DNA of 64,000 bases from Mycobacterium pseudokansasii (lineage in GTDB: Bacteria > Actinomycetota > Actinomycetes > Mycobacteriales > Mycobacteriaceae): the NCBI RefSeq assembly GCF_900566075.1, contig NZ_UPHU01000001.1:2294001-2358000 (forward strand), read 5' to 3'. The notes beneath the pieces were generated by a model, which had not been told where the DNA came from, made no database searches, and saw nothing but the letters and a program-made list of their open reading frames with translations. The translations under genes and the position numbers were made by a program. How positions within the stretch are numbered: position 1 is the stretch's first letter; each line of letters opens with the position of its first letter. Positions 37,762 through 47,618 of the stretch are shown piece by piece.

Positions 37762-39480
37762 CTAGACAACGGCGGGTTTGGCGGGGCCGGAGTAGACCTC
37801 GAAGAACCGGGCCGTCATCTCGGCCGGGATGGCGAGGTTGGCGGCGTGATCGGTCCGCACACACACCAGACTCGGGCCACCGTGCTCGCGAGAACGCCGC
37901 AGGGCGCCGTCGAGGTCCTCGATCCGATCCACGTATTCGCCGTGGCAGCCGAGTCCCTGCGCGACGATGTCCCACCGGATCTCGCCCTGCGCGGTGCCGA
38001 ATGTCGTGCCGTACAACTGCAGTTCGTTCAGCTCCTCCATCGTCCATGAGCCCTCGGCGAACACCACCACGGTGACGTCGATGCCCTCACGGGCGGCGGT
38101 CTGCAACTCCATGATGTTGAATCCGGCTGCCCCGTCGCCGGTGACGCATACGACCTCGCGTTCGGGCGCGCCCAGTTTGGCGCCGATCGCCGACGGGATC
38201 CCGGTGCCGAGCATCCCGAGCTCGAGGATCGAGTGATAGGACCGCGGCCGTGTCGGGGGCAGTACGTTGTAGGCCCACAGCGACGTGTTGCCGCCGTCGA
38301 CGGTGTACACCGCATCCGGACCGAACGCGGCGCCGATCACCCCGGCCGCGTGCGCGGGATGGATGCCTGGGCCCTGCCATTCAAGTATCGGGGCAGCGAG
38401 TTGCATCCTGACCTGCTCGTCGAGCCGGCGGTAGCGGGCCAGGTCGGCGCCGTCGCGGTGGCCGAGATCCGTCGCACGCAGCCGCGCGGCAATGCCGTCG
38501 AGCGCGACTCGCGCGTCGCCCAGAATGCCCAGGTGCAGCGGCCGGGTGACGCCGAAATGCCTTGGGTCGATGTCGATCTGGATCAGCCGCTTGCCCGCCG
38601 GGTCGCCCCAGTAGCTGTCGTAGGGGACGTCGAGGTTTCCCATCCGGGAGCCGGCCACCAGCAACACATCGGCCTCGCTGCGCGCGAGGTCGCCGGCCGG
38701 GCCGAACCCGAACACGTAGTTGGGATGATCGGCCGGGACGCACGCGCGCCCGGCCATCGAGCCGATGGCGGGGCAGCCGAGCAGCTCGGCGATATCCAGC
38801 AGACCACCGCGTGCGTCGGCGCGATCGACGCCTTGGCCCGCAATCACCACTGGGCGTTGGGCGGCCGCCAGCAGTGTCGCGGCTTCGTCGAGCTGACGGT
38901 CCGACGGCTGCGGCGGCCCGACGCGGTAGCTGGCGGGCGGCCACACCGGCGCCGTCTGCGGATCGCCGGTCTCATACAGAATCGGTGCCGGCAGCTCGAC
39001 GTGGACCGGACCCGGCCGTCCGTTGTGCATCTCGCGGAACGCCAGCCGAAGTACCTCGGGTATGCGTGCCCATTCGAAGATCGGGCCGCCCCATTTGACG
39101 GCGGGCCGGAAAAGGTCGAGTTGGTCTTGGCCCTGGAAGGTCGACGGCGGTGAGGGATAGACGATCCCGAGCCGGTGCTGGGAGGTGATGGCCAGCACCG
39201 GAACACCTTCGTGCAGTGCGGTGACCACCCCCGGCAGCAGGTTCGCCGAGCCGGGGCCGGGATTGCCCAGCACAGCCGCAACCTTGCCCGTCGTCTTGTA
39301 CAGGCCCTCGGCCATGTGCACGCCGGCCGCTTCGTGGCGCACCGGCACCAGCCGGATACCGTACGCCTTCAATTGCGCGAACAGCGGATCGATCTCGGGG
39401 GACGGCAGCCCGAAGAGGAACTCGATCCCCTCAGCCTGAAGCGAACGGGCGAAGAGCTCGCCACCGGTCATCTCGGTCAT
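37762..39480 (-). CDS. thiamine pyrophosphate enzyme (acetolactate synthase-like)
   Basis: A 572-residue member of the AHAS/pyruvate oxidase superfamily. The activating Glu is at residue 50 (VPVRHEAAGVHMAEG). The central domain has LLVAGSRMGN, and the C-terminal TPP domain has VTGDGAAGFNIMELQTAAREG (Mg2+/diphosphate motif GDG...N). All cofactor residues are present, but the substrate pocket is not that of a clear IlvB, so the reaction could be acetolactate, oxalyl-CoA, benzoylformate or sulfoacetaldehyde chemistry. It has its own promoter region opposite the sulfatase pseudogene. Confidence 0.85.
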   Translation of the reverse strand: MTEMTGGELFARSLQAEGIEFLFGLPSPEIDPLFAQLKAYGIRLVPVRHEAAGVHMAEGLYKTTGKVAAVLGNPGPGSANLLPGVVTALHEGVPVLAITSQHRLGIVYPSPPSTFQGQDQLDLFRPAVKWGGPIFEWARIPEVLRLAFREMHNGRPGPVHVELPAPILYETGDPQTAPVWPPASYRVGPPQPSDRQLDEAATLLAAAQRPVVIAGQGVDRADARGGLLDIAELLGCPAIGSMAGRACVPADHPNYVFGFGPAGDLARSEADVLLVAGSRMGNLDVPYDSYWGDPAGKRLIQIDIDPRHFGVTRPLHLGILGDARVALDGIAARLRATDLGHRDGADLARYRRLDEQVRMQLAAPILEWQGPGIHPAHAAGVIGAAFGPDAVYTVDGGNTSLWAYNVLPPTRPRSYHSILELGMLGTGIPSAIGAKLGAPEREVVCVTGDGAAGFNIMELQTAAREGIDVTVVVFAEGSWTMEELNELQLYGTTFGTAQGEIRWDIVAQGLGCHGEYVDRIEDLDGALRRSREHGGPSLVCVRTDHAANLAIPAEMTARFFEVYSGPAKPAVV

Positions 39481-39710
39481 CTCAACCTCCCAAGCGTGAG
39501 TCGCCTACCCATGGATCGCATCACCGGTGCACCCGATAGCAGAAGAGGCTGAAGTCCCCTACCTGGAGTTGCGCCGAATCCACGGTCGGCCGTTGGCGCC
39601 CGCGCGGCGATTCGGGACGTTGGTTCCTACCGATCGGTTCAACCGGTCACCACGATTGCCGCTACGGCGTGCGGCCAGCAGAAGCTCAACACCTGCAGAA
39701 AGGGAATTCC

Positions 39711-42623
39711 ATGACCGACGATCATGCGCTGGTGCTGGTGGCCGGCTACCCCGACCTCGCCGCCGCGCGCGGCGATTTCGACACCCTGACCGAGATGGTG
39801 AAGAACGGGACGCTGGAGTTGACCGGCGCCGTGCTGGTCGGCAAGGACACCGACGGTAAACCTGTGCTGATCGACACCGGTAACCGCCTGGGCCGCCGGG
39901 GGGCGGCCTGGGGTGTGGGAGTGGGTCTGGCGGTCGGGTTGTTCGCGCCGGCATTGCTGGCGTCGGCAGCGGTCGGTGCCGCAGCCGGTGCCTTGGCGGG
40001 CACGTTCGCCGACTACCGCCTCAAGACCGGTCTCGGCGACAAGATCGGCCGGGCATTGTCGGCCGGCACGGCAGTCGTGATCGCCGTGGTGCCTGCAGGC
40101 AGCCGGCTCGCCGTCGAGCAGGCGCTGGATTCGTCGCCGATGAAATCGGTTGCGGAACTCGATAAGTCGACGCTTCGCGGGCTGAAGTCGGCGTTGGCCG
40201 AGGCGATGGGCAAGTTCAACCCGGACCGCACCCGGCTGCCGCTGCCGGACCGCAAATTCGGTGGCGTGATGGGCCGCACGATGGGAGAGTCGTTGGGCGA
40301 CTGGACGATCGTTACGGGACCCAAGGCGCCGGAGGGCGCGCCCAACGTTCTGATCGTGCTGATCGACGACGCGGGATTCGGCGGCCCGGACACCTTCGGC
40401 GGCGCGATCCGCACCCCGACGTTGACCCGCGTTGCGCAGAATAGCTTGACCTACAACAGCTTCCATGTCACAGCCGTGTGCTCGCCAACCCGGGCGGCGC
40501 TGTTGACCGGACGCAACCACCACCGCGTCGGCTTCGGGTCGATCGCGGAGTATCCGGGTCCGTTCCCGGGCTACTCGTCGGTCAAGCCGCGCAGCTGTGC
40601 CGCGTTGCCGCGGATACTGCGTGACAACGGCTATGCCACCGGCGGTTTCGGCAAGTGGCATCTGACCCCGGACAGCGTCCAGGGCGCCGCGGGCCCGTTC
40701 GACAATTGGCCGCTGGGTTGGGGATTCGACCACTACTGAGGCTTTCTGTCCGGGGCCGCCGGCCAGTACGACCCGATCATCACCCAGGACAACACGGTGC
40801 TCGGAGTACCGCAGGGATCGGCATGCGGGGACGGCAAGCCGTATTACTTCCACGACGACCTCACCGACAAGGCCGTCGAGTGGCTGCACGCAGTGCGGGC
40901 ACAAGACACCGACAAACCCTGGATGATGTATTGCTCCACCGGGGCCACCCATGCCCCTCATCACGTCGCCAAGGCATGGGCCGACACATACCAGGGTGCG
41001 TTCGACGACGGCTGGGACGCCTACCGGCAGCAGACCCTGGAGCGGTAGATAGAGCTCGGCATCGTGCCGCCGGACACCGAATTGACCCAGCGGCCAAGCC
41101 TTTTCCCTGCCTGGGACAGCTTGTCGGACAGCCAGAAAAAGCTCTACGCCCGCCAGATGGAGGTGTTCGCCGGCTTCTCCGAGAATGCCGACTGGAACGT
41201 GGGACGGCTGCTCGATGCCGTCGAAGACCTGGGCGAGTTGGACAACACGCTGGTCTTCTACATCTGGGGCGACAACGGCGCCAGCATGGAGGGCACCATC
41301 ACCGGGTCGTTCAACGAGATGACGTTTCTGAACGGCCTCGTCCTCGACGCCGACCACCAGCTGCGGCTGATCGAACAGTACGGCGGACTCGAAGCGCTCG
41401 GTGACGAGCACACCGCCCCGCACTTCGCCTCGGCCTGGGCGCACGCCAACAACACACCGTTCCAATGGGGCAAGCAGATGGCCCGCCATCTCGGCGGAGC
41501 GCGGGATCCGATGGTGGTGGCCTGGCCCGGACGGATCAAGCCGGACAAGCGAATTCGCGACCAGTTCACCCACTGCATCGACATCACACCGACGGTGCTG
41601 GAGGCGGTCGGCCTGCCCGAGCCGACCAGCGTCGACGGCATCGACCAGGAACCGATGGACGGCACCAGCTTCCTGCACACCTTCGACGACGCCGCCGCCG
41701 ACGAGCGCCACAGCATGCAGTACTTCGAAATGTTCGGCAGCCGGGCGATATACCAGGACGGCTGGTGGGCGTGCACCCGCCTGGACAAGGCGCCGTGGGA
41801 CTTCTCCCCGCAAACCCTGCAACGCTTCGCGCCCGGAAGCTACGACCCCGACAACGACGTCTGGGAGCTGTACTATCTGCCCGACGACTTCTCGCAGGCC
41901 CACAACCTCGCCGCGCAGCATCCCGACAAGGTCGCCGAACTCACCCGGCTGTGGTGGCGGGAAGCCGAACGCAACCGGGTGCTGCCGCTGCTGGGCGGCT
42001 TGGCGGTGGTCTTCGGCCAGCTGCCGCCGATGCCCACCGTCACGCGGTTCTCGTACAAGGGCGACGTGCACAACATTCAGCGCGGCATGATTCCGCGCAT
42101 CTACGGCCGGTCCTACGCCATCGAAGCCCGCCTACACGTGCCCGACAGCGGTGCCGAGGGCGTCGTCGTGGCCAACGCCGGCTTCATCGGCGGGTTCGGT
42201 CTCTGGGTCGACGAGCAGCGGCTGCTGCACCATACCTACTCCATGCTCGGCGTCGATACCTACCGGCAGGTCTCCACCAAGCCGATCCCCACCGGCGACG
42301 TGACGGTCAAGGTGCTCTTCGAGTCCACCCAGCCCGTCCCCGGATCCGGCGGTCGCGTCACGCTGTGGGCCGACGACGAGTTGATCGGCGAAGGCGACAT
42401 GCCGCAAACCGTGCCGTTGGCGTTCTCCTCCTACGCCGGGATGGACATCGGCTGCGACAACGGCCTGGTGGTGGACCGCGCCTACGAGGACAAGGCGCCG
42501 TACCCGTTCACCGGCACCATCCGCGAGGTGGTGTTCGACCTGCAGCCCGCGCACGAGGAAGCCGAGATAGCGCTGCACGAGCACGCGGCGGTCCAAGCCG
42601 TCGGCCAGGGCGCCGCGGGGTGA
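39711..42623 (+). pseudogene. atsB: AtsB-like arylsulfatase interrupted by two in-frame nonsense codons
   Basis: One reading frame of 970 codons, the length I recall for M. tuberculosis AtsB, with an N-terminal DUF1269/DUF6325-like glycine-zipper membrane domain (residues 1-150) and a sulfatase domain. The formylglycine site C-S-P-T-R is at residue 257. TGA replaces codon 343 (after GFDHY, where relatives have Trp: TGG to TGA) and TAG replaces codon 446 (after QQTLER, most simply CAG to TAG). Both sides stay in the same frame and the downstream sulfatase core (GDNGASMEG, KPDKRIRDQ) is well preserved, so inactivation is probably recent. The ATG has GAAAGGGAATT upstream. Confidence 0.85.
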
Positions 42624-42690
42624 AGGCAGGAACACCGGTCACGCAGGTCGATAATCCCACGACGCGTGCGACGTCCAGAGCTAGATTGGA

Positions 42691-43119
42691 CTACCAGCTC
42701 GGCCGCAGAGCAGCGTCCACGGTCGGGTACACAGGCAATAAGTCGTTGAACCCGCAGGCCGCCACGATTCGGGCGACGGTCGATTGCGGAGTCACCAGGC
42801 GTAGCTCGGCGCCGCGGCGACGACACCGATCGGCCTCGTCGGCCAACACGGCGTAGGCGCAACAGCCCATGAAATCCAGGCCGGTGACGTCGACGACGAA
42901 CAACCCCGACCTGGGGACGCTGGTGGCCGTCTCAGTGATCAGCTGGCGCCAGGTGTGCTCGTTGCAGGCATCGACCTCGCCGCCCGCGTGTATCAACACC
43001 GCCGCTCCGTTGCGGTCGGTGGTCGCCCGCAAGGTGCTCCGCGGGTCGCCCAACTCGCTGACAAGCCGCGTGCTGAGCATCAGGTGTGGGGTGATCGGTT
43101 CTGCTGTAACCACGCTCAT
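42691..43119 (-). CDS. STAS-domain protein (anti-anti-sigma-like)
   Basis: A 142-residue protein with a short N-terminal extension and a STAS domain (about residues 35-135): AAVLIHAGGEVDACNEHTW, VVDVTGLDFMGCCAYAVL and the C-terminal helix AACGFNDLLPVYPTVDAAL. The position normally phosphorylated on Ser (DSSG in SpoIIAA) is DFMGC here, so phosphorylation by an anti-sigma kinase is unlikely. It is the same kind of protein as Rv2638 in M. tuberculosis. It diverges from the TetR gene with about 150 bases of shared promoter region. Confidence 0.82.
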   Translation of the reverse strand: MSVVTAEPITPHLMLSTRLVSELGDPRSTLRATTDRNGAAVLIHAGGEVDACNEHTWRQLITETATSVPRSGLFVVDVTGLDFMGCCAYAVLADEADRCRRRGAELRLVTPQSTVARIVAACGFNDLLPVYPTVDAALRPSW

Positions 43120-43216
43120 GGCGCACTCCTAATCGACTGGCGCCGCAGCGCCGCGATGGATGCCCGTCCTGCGTGTCTGAAGACAGACTTCGTCGTTAGG
43201 TCTCATTTGTATAACG

Positions 43217-43234
43217 AGACAGGTCGGTCTGTCT
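43217..43234. promoter_or_regulatory. TetR-type operator (AGACAG-N6-CTGTCT)
   Basis: A perfect 6-bp inverted repeat with a GTCGGT spacer lies 36 bases before the TetR ATG, in the shared divergent region with the STAS gene. Its size and sequence are typical of self-regulatory sites of TetR-family repressors. Confidence 0.6.
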
Positions 43235-43269
43235 ACATCTGGGGTCTGAGAGTATGGTTAGGGTTTGCT

Positions 43270-43875
43270 ATGGCCGTACCGGAGTTCGCCACGCCGGCTG
43301 CACCGGCTCGTGAGCGCATACTGGGGGCCGCCTACGAATTGTTCAGCCGGCGCGGTATCCGGGCAGTAGGCACCGACGAGGTGATCGAGCGGGCGGGTGT
43401 GGCCCGGGCCACGCTCTACCGGCATTTCGCGACCAAGAACGACTTGGTGCTGGCGGTGCTGCAGCGGCGCGAGGAACTCTGGACGCACGGTCTGATCGAG
43501 GCCCGCTCGCGCGAGCTGGGCAGTACCCCCGAGGATCAATTGCTGGCGATCTTCGACGTCCTTCACGATTGGTTCCAAAGTCGCGACGGGTATGAAGGCT
43601 GCTCGTTTATCAATGTGCTGCTCGAGTTGGGGCGTGATCATCCCGTCGGGCAGGCTTGCCTCGCCCATATCGACCATGTGCGTGACATCGTGCGGCAACG
43701 CGCGGTGGTAGCCGGCCTCCTCGACGTGGAGGATTTCGCCTGGTCGTGGCACATCCTCATGAAGGGCGCCATCATCATGGCGGCCATCGGAGACGCCGAG
43801 GCGGCTCACCGTGCGCAACAGATGGCGCGCGTTCTCATCGAACAGCATCGTCGCCAATCCGAAGCGGCCGGTTAG
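43270..43875 (+). CDS. TetR-family transcriptional repressor
   Basis: A 201-residue protein. The N-terminal helix-turn-helix (residues 14-60) is of canonical type: RILGAAYELFSRRGIRAVGTDEVIERAGVARATLYRHFATKNDLV. The C-terminal ligand domain (residues 70-200) contains RSRELGSTPEDQL and EGCSFINVLLELG, a Cys-containing pocket helix found in the QacR-like/AcrR group. It faces the STAS gene and probably controls itself through the inverted repeat upstream; STAS expression may be a second target. No obvious efflux gene is adjacent, so the inducer is unknown. ATG 43270 is preceded closely by TAGGGT. Confidence 0.85.
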   Translation: MAVPEFATPAAPARERILGAAYELFSRRGIRAVGTDEVIERAGVARATLYRHFATKNDLVLAVLQRREELWTHGLIEARSRELGSTPEDQLLAIFDVLHDWFQSRDGYEGCSFINVLLELGRDHPVGQACLAHIDHVRDIVRQRAVVAGLLDVEDFAWSWHILMKGAIIMAAIGDAEAAHRAQQMARVLIEQHRRQSEAAG

Positions 43876-43940
43876 CGTTAGCCGGCTGTCGGCCTGGCAA
43901 ACAATTGTCTAACGCAATCATTGCATTAACAAATAGTTTT

Positions 43941-43957
43941 ACTTACTTCTAGTAAGT
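43941..43957. terminator. small AT-rich inverted repeat after tetR (ACTTAC-N5-GTAAGT)
   Basis: A 6-bp stem with a 5-base loop lies 66 bases after the TetR stop, in an unusually AT-rich stretch (43900-43960). It may be a weak terminator or a remnant of transferred DNA. No T-run follows. Confidence 0.3.
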
Positions 43958-44097
43958 GCGAAGCGACTGAGTTGTGCACCGGACACGACAGCGACGGGCA
44001 TGCGGGCGACGGGCATGCGGGTGCTATCTCACGCGCGAAGACCCCGCCCTGGCGAACGATGCGCCGGCGCCCAATAAGCGAAGAATGAGGAAACCAC

Positions 44098-44355
44098 ATG
44101 GCTAGTGTGGGTGTCGGCCGGGAATCTCGGTCAGGAGCGGGATCGTCGTCTCATACGGTGACAATCGTTATTCCCGCCTACAACGAAGAACGCTTTATTG
44201 CCAAGTGCCTGGCGCATCCATTCGTCAAACATCGCCCGCCAGATGAGATCATTGTGGTCGACAATAGATCGACCGACGGCAACGGCTCGTCGCCTAGCGC
44301 CGGCCCGCCCGTTGGGCGGGATGTTGATCAGGCCGCCGTGTCCGCCTTGCGATAG
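44098..44355 (+). pseudogene. family 2 glycosyltransferase, N-terminal remnant
   Basis: The ATG at 44098 begins a short frame whose residues 20-60 are clearly GT-A: TVTIVIPAYNEERFIAKCLA (nucleotide-sugar beta-1) and EIIVVDNRSTDGN, with the first DxD-region Asp. Similarity stops at about 44280, after which the frame runs into the dedA terminator region and no catalytic half exists. I read it as a 5' fragment left by a deletion whose right end abuts dedA. Confidence 0.7.
44304..44320 (-). terminator. dedA downstream hairpin (CCCGCCC-GTT-GGGCGGG)
   Basis: A perfect 7-bp GC stem with a 3-base loop lies eight bases after the dedA stop codon. No T-tract follows, as is common for mycobacterial terminators. 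It also overlaps the tail of the glycosyltransferase remnant. Confidence 0.45.
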
Positions 44356-44981
44356 TGCTCCTGCTCGAGTTCGGCGATCGCCCGCGACGTGCGCTCGCGC
44401 AGCAGGATTGCCGCGATGATCCCGACCACGATGGCGACGACCAGCGCAACCCAGGAGAAGCGCTGCATCCAGCGTTCCGCCGCCATCCCGGCGTAGTAGA
44501 CCAGCGCGGTGGTGCCACCCGCCCAACAGATGGCACCCGACACATTGGCGGCCAGAAATCGTGGGTAGTGCATTTTCAAGGCGCCGGCGAGCGGCCCGGC
44601 CAAGATCCGCAGCAGCGCGATAAAGCGACCGAAGAACACCGCGCGAACTCCCCAGCGGTTGAACAGCCGCTCGGCGAGCGCGACATGTCCAGGGCCGAAG
44701 TGTCTCGGAAATCGCCGGCCAAGCCGGTCGAACAGCGGCATGCCGAATCGGCGGCCGATCGAGTAACCGATCGAATCACCAACTACCGCGCCGATTACGG
44801 CGGCAACGCCAACACCGACGGGGTTGACGGCCAGATCGTGATGTGACGACATCAGCGCCGCGCTGACCAACACGATCTCCCCGGGAAGGGGAATACCTAG
44901 ACTCTCGACTCCGACCACGCCGCCGACTACCAGGTAGACGGCAAGCGGCGGGATCGAGTGCAGCAGCGCTTCCACATCCAT
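44328..44981 (-). CDS. dedA: DedA-family membrane protein
   Basis: A 217-residue polytopic protein of the DedA/SNARE-associated superfamily. The motifs are SLGIPLPGEIVLVSAA, GDSIGYSIGRRFG (typical G-x-x-x-G with Arg), FFGRFIALLRILAGPLAG (conserved Phe/Tyr-Gly-Arg-Phe with Arg) and a C-terminal Arg-rich tail. Bacterial DedA proteins include undecaprenyl-phosphate and phospholipid flippases. Corresponds to Rv2637, adjacent to the STAS gene Rv2638 as in H37Rv but with the TetR gene and the glycosyltransferase remnant between them. Confidence 0.88.
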   Translation of the reverse strand: MDVEALLHSIPPLAVYLVVGGVVGVESLGIPLPGEIVLVSAALMSSHHDLAVNPVGVGVAAVIGAVVGDSIGYSIGRRFGMPLFDRLGRRFPRHFGPGHVALAERLFNRWGVRAVFFGRFIALLRILAGPLAGALKMHYPRFLAANVSGAICWAGGTTALVYYAGMAAERWMQRFSWVALVVAIVVGIIAAILLRERTSRAIAELEQEHYRKADTAA

Positions 44982-45292
44982 TGCTAAAGGATGCCTGACG
45001 CATGCTCACCGCGCCGCGTAACGAGGCTTGTGACCGGGCGGCACGGTATTTGCCGTCACATCTGCCAGGACTGCGCGGGCGCCGTCGACGCCCCTCGTCG
45101 GGGATGCCATCGGAGCGCATCGGTTAGCTCGCGGGTTACGATCCTCCGAAGCAGAACCCGGCAAAGGCTGAGAGGAATTTCTGCTGCAACCCGCAACCAG
45201 GTTGGAAATCCCCTGGCGGCCGCCGTGGGGAGGACGTCGGACTGTCACCCCGATGGCGTATATTCGGCCGTCACATCGCCAGGAGGCCGTTA
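44982..45292. promoter_or_regulatory. divergent promoter region of dedA and the FadD gene
   Basis: No gene is seen in these 311 bases. A TATATT -10 element at 45259-45264 and AGGAGG at about 45281-45286 are well placed for the GTG start of the synthetase at 45293. A CGTCGACGCCCC/GGGGATG-type GC-rich segment and the sequence GTTACGATCC (about 45135-45144) could serve other promoters. Nothing else is recognisable. Confidence 0.45.
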
Positions 45293-46930
45293 GTGGAATT
45301 CAATATCGCTCAGGTGTTCTCGGCGGTGGCGGCGGCCAATCCGGATCGCGACTGCATCGTGTTTGGGGACCGGCGATTCACCTTCGCGCAGACTGACGAA
45401 CGCGCCCGGCGTTTCGCCCGCGCCTTACACCGGTGGGGGCTTGGCGTTCGTCGGGAACGCTCCGAATTGGCACCCTACGAATCGGGACAAAGCCACCTCG
45501 GTTTGTACATGGCGAACTGTAACGAGTCCCTCGAGGCGATGATCGGGGCTTACAAAGCCCGGGTCGCCCCGTTCAACGTCAACTACCGCTATGTTGCCGA
45601 CGAACTGGTGTATCTGCTCGGCAATGCCACGGCCGACGCCGTCATGTACCACGCACGATTCGGCCCGACGCTGGCTGAGGCCTTGGAGAGATACGACAGC
45701 CGCCCGCGCCTGATCCATGTCGACGACCATTCGGGAAACGATCCGTTGCCGGGGGCGGTGCGCTACGAGGAACTGCTGGCGTCGATGTCCGACGAGCCAC
45801 TCGACGTGACCCCATCGCCCGACGACCTTTATGTGCTCTACACCGGTGGCACCACCGGAATGCCCAAGGCGGTGCTGTGGCGTCAGCACGATATCTACAT
45901 GAACGCCATGGGCGGTCGCGCTTTCGGCACCGGCGAGATGGCCACCAGTCTGGAGGAGATCGTCGAGCGGTCACGTCCGGACGGACCGGGTTCGATGACC
46001 GCGGCGCCGCTCATGCACGGCGCGGCGCAGTGGGCGGCATTCATCAACTTGTGCGGCGGACGGACGTTTGTCATGGCGCCGACGACTAGCCACTTCGACC
46101 CTGCCGAGTTGTGGGCGCTGGCCAGCCGGGAACAGGTGGTATCGCTGTCAATTGTCGGCGACGCCTTCGGCCGGCCGTTGGTCGACGAACTCGAGTCTGG
46201 CGATTACGACCTGTCCGGGCTACTGATTCTGGTCACCGGCGGTGCGGCCCTCAGCGCACCGATCAAGCAGCGCTTCGTGGAATTGCTGCCGCAACTGGCG
46301 ATCCTGGACGCAGGCGGGTCCTCGGAGTCGGGGTCTCAGATGGGCCAGGTGTCCACTCGCCTGCAGGGTGGTTCTGGCCGGTTCGCTCCGAACCCAGGCG
46401 CGGTGGTGGTCAGCGAAGACATGACCCGGATCCTGTCACCCGGGGACGAGGAAATCGGCTGGTTGGCTCAGCAGGGTCTGATTCCGCTCGGGTACCTCGG
46501 CGACCCGGAGAAGACCGCGCGAACGTTTCCCGTCATCGAAGGGATTCGCCATTCGGTTCCCGGTGACCGGGCCCGCTGGGCCGCCGATGGCGGAATCGAG
46601 CTGCTCGGCCGCGATTCGGTCACCATCAACTCCGGCGGGGAGAAAATCTTTGCCGAGGAAGTCGAGGCCGCGATCGCCCAGCACCCGGCCGTGTACGACG
46701 TCGTGGTGACGGGTCGTCCCAGTGTCCGGTGGGGAAGCGAAGTCGTCGCGATCGTCCAATTGGCACAGGGCCGGCATGCCGGCCCGGACGGCATCATCGC
46801 CGAGGCCGCGCGCCACATTGCGCGCTACAAACTTCCGAAGGAAATTGTCTTCCGCAGCCGGGTGCAACGTTCACCGTCGGGTAAGGCCGATTATCGCTGG
46901 GCGAAAGATCAAGTTAAACAAAAGCTTTGA
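45293..46930 (+). CDS. FadD-type acyl-CoA (fatty or steroid) ligase
   Basis: A 545-residue ANL-superfamily enzyme. The phosphate-binding signature is YTGGTTGMPKAVLW (residues 183-196). The adenylate motif is DAGGSSESGSQMG, the hinge motif includes LLGRDSVTINSGGEKIFAEEVE and the C-terminal Lys is in RSPSGKADYRWAK. The layout and motifs resemble FadD19/FadD17-type ligases, which activate steroid side-chain acids, but substrate choice is inferred. It starts at GTG 45293 after AGGAGGCCGTTA. It converges on the chloramphenicol-phosphotransferase-like gene with 10 bases between the stops. I recall no FadD gene at this place in H37Rv. Confidence 0.85.
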   Translation: MEFNIAQVFSAVAAANPDRDCIVFGDRRFTFAQTDERARRFARALHRWGLGVRRERSELAPYESGQSHLGLYMANCNESLEAMIGAYKARVAPFNVNYRYVADELVYLLGNATADAVMYHARFGPTLAEALERYDSRPRLIHVDDHSGNDPLPGAVRYEELLASMSDEPLDVTPSPDDLYVLYTGGTTGMPKAVLWRQHDIYMNAMGGRAFGTGEMATSLEEIVERSRPDGPGSMTAAPLMHGAAQWAAFINLCGGRTFVMAPTTSHFDPAELWALASREQVVSLSIVGDAFGRPLVDELESGDYDLSGLLILVTGGAALSAPIKQRFVELLPQLAILDAGGSSESGSQMGQVSTRLQGGSGRFAPNPGAVVVSEDMTRILSPGDEEIGWLAQQGLIPLGYLGDPEKTARTFPVIEGIRHSVPGDRARWAADGGIELLGRDSVTINSGGEKIFAEEVEAAIAQHPAVYDVVVTGRPSVRWGSEVVAIVQLAQGRHAGPDGIIAEAARHIARYKLPKEIVFRSRVQRSPSGKADYRWAKDQVKQKL

Positions 46931-46940
46931 TTAGCCGGGC

Positions 46941-47579
46941 TCAAGACAGAAAGCGTTTATGTAACAGGTTGAAGGCGGTGGGCTCGCGGCAGGCCCGGTA
47001 GCGCTCGTGCAGATCCCGGGCCAGCACCTGGACCGCGGTGGCCGTGGTGTCCAGTTCGAAGTCGTACTCGGCATCGGCATGTGCGGCGCGGGCGCTGCCA
47101 CGGTTCCAGCCGGGGTAGCGGTTGCCGCGTTCTTGCTCCCGGCGAGCGCCCTCTTCGTCGGAGACATGGACTCCCACCATCCAGACCGTGTAGCCCTCGA
47201 AAATCCGGAGGGCGTCCACCAGCCACTCCCGCTTCCAGATCACCTCGTCGGCGATCACGTTCATGCCGTTGTCCAGGTAGGCCCGGATGGCGTGGTAGCG
47301 GGCATGCATGGCCTGATCCAACAGGGGACCAGGATGCACGGTGAACCAGTCGAGGCCGTCGTCTTCGACCACGCTGTCCCAGGTGTAGTACTCGGGCCGC
47401 ACTCGATCGAGGTCCAGTTGGGCGGGAGGCAGTGCAAACCAGAACAGGTCGATCCCCAGGTGCATCCAGCATTCGGCGGCCAAGTCTTGGAACGCCATAG
47501 CGAGTGACGTCTTTCCCGCGCTGGATCCGCCGTTGAGGATGATGAGCTTGCCCTGTGCCGTTTCAGTCAAAGCAGCCAT
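46941..47579 (-). CDS. chloramphenicol phosphotransferase-like P-loop kinase
   Basis: A 212-residue protein. Walker A is [13 protein letters not shown] (residues 14-26). A lid region ([24 protein letters not shown]) follows, and an Arg-rich segment (ERGNRYPGW) is typical of the CPT family, which phosphorylates a hydroxyl such as that of chloramphenicol. Actual antibiotic activity is not implied; the physiological substrate is unknown. Corresponds to Rv2636. It lies immediately upstream, on the same strand, of the split REP13E12 fragment. Confidence 0.82.
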   Translation of the reverse strand: MAALTETAQGKLIILNGGSSAGKTSLAMAFQDLAAECWMHLGIDLFWFALPPAQLDLDRVRPEYYTWDSVVEDDGLDWFTVHPGPLLDQAMHARYHAIRAYLDNGMNVIADEVIWKREWLVDALRIFEGYTVWMVGVHVSDEEGARREQERGNRYPGWNRGSARAAHADAEYDFELDTTATAVQVLARDLHERYRACREPTAFNLLHKRFLS

Positions 47580-47618
47580 AGCCGATTGAGGGTACCGCCA
47601 GGTTCGGGTTATTGCCCG

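Noticed and set aside
40737-40739. TGA in the sulfatase read as selenocysteine or programmed readthrough
   Set aside because: The position is a Trp in relatives, no SECIS-like hairpin is evident, and a second in-frame TAG follows, so mutational decay is simpler.
39639-42071. 810-codon minus-strand frame opposite the sulfatase
   Set aside because: Antisense shadow of a high-GC coding frame. The plus-strand frame carries the sulfatase motifs.
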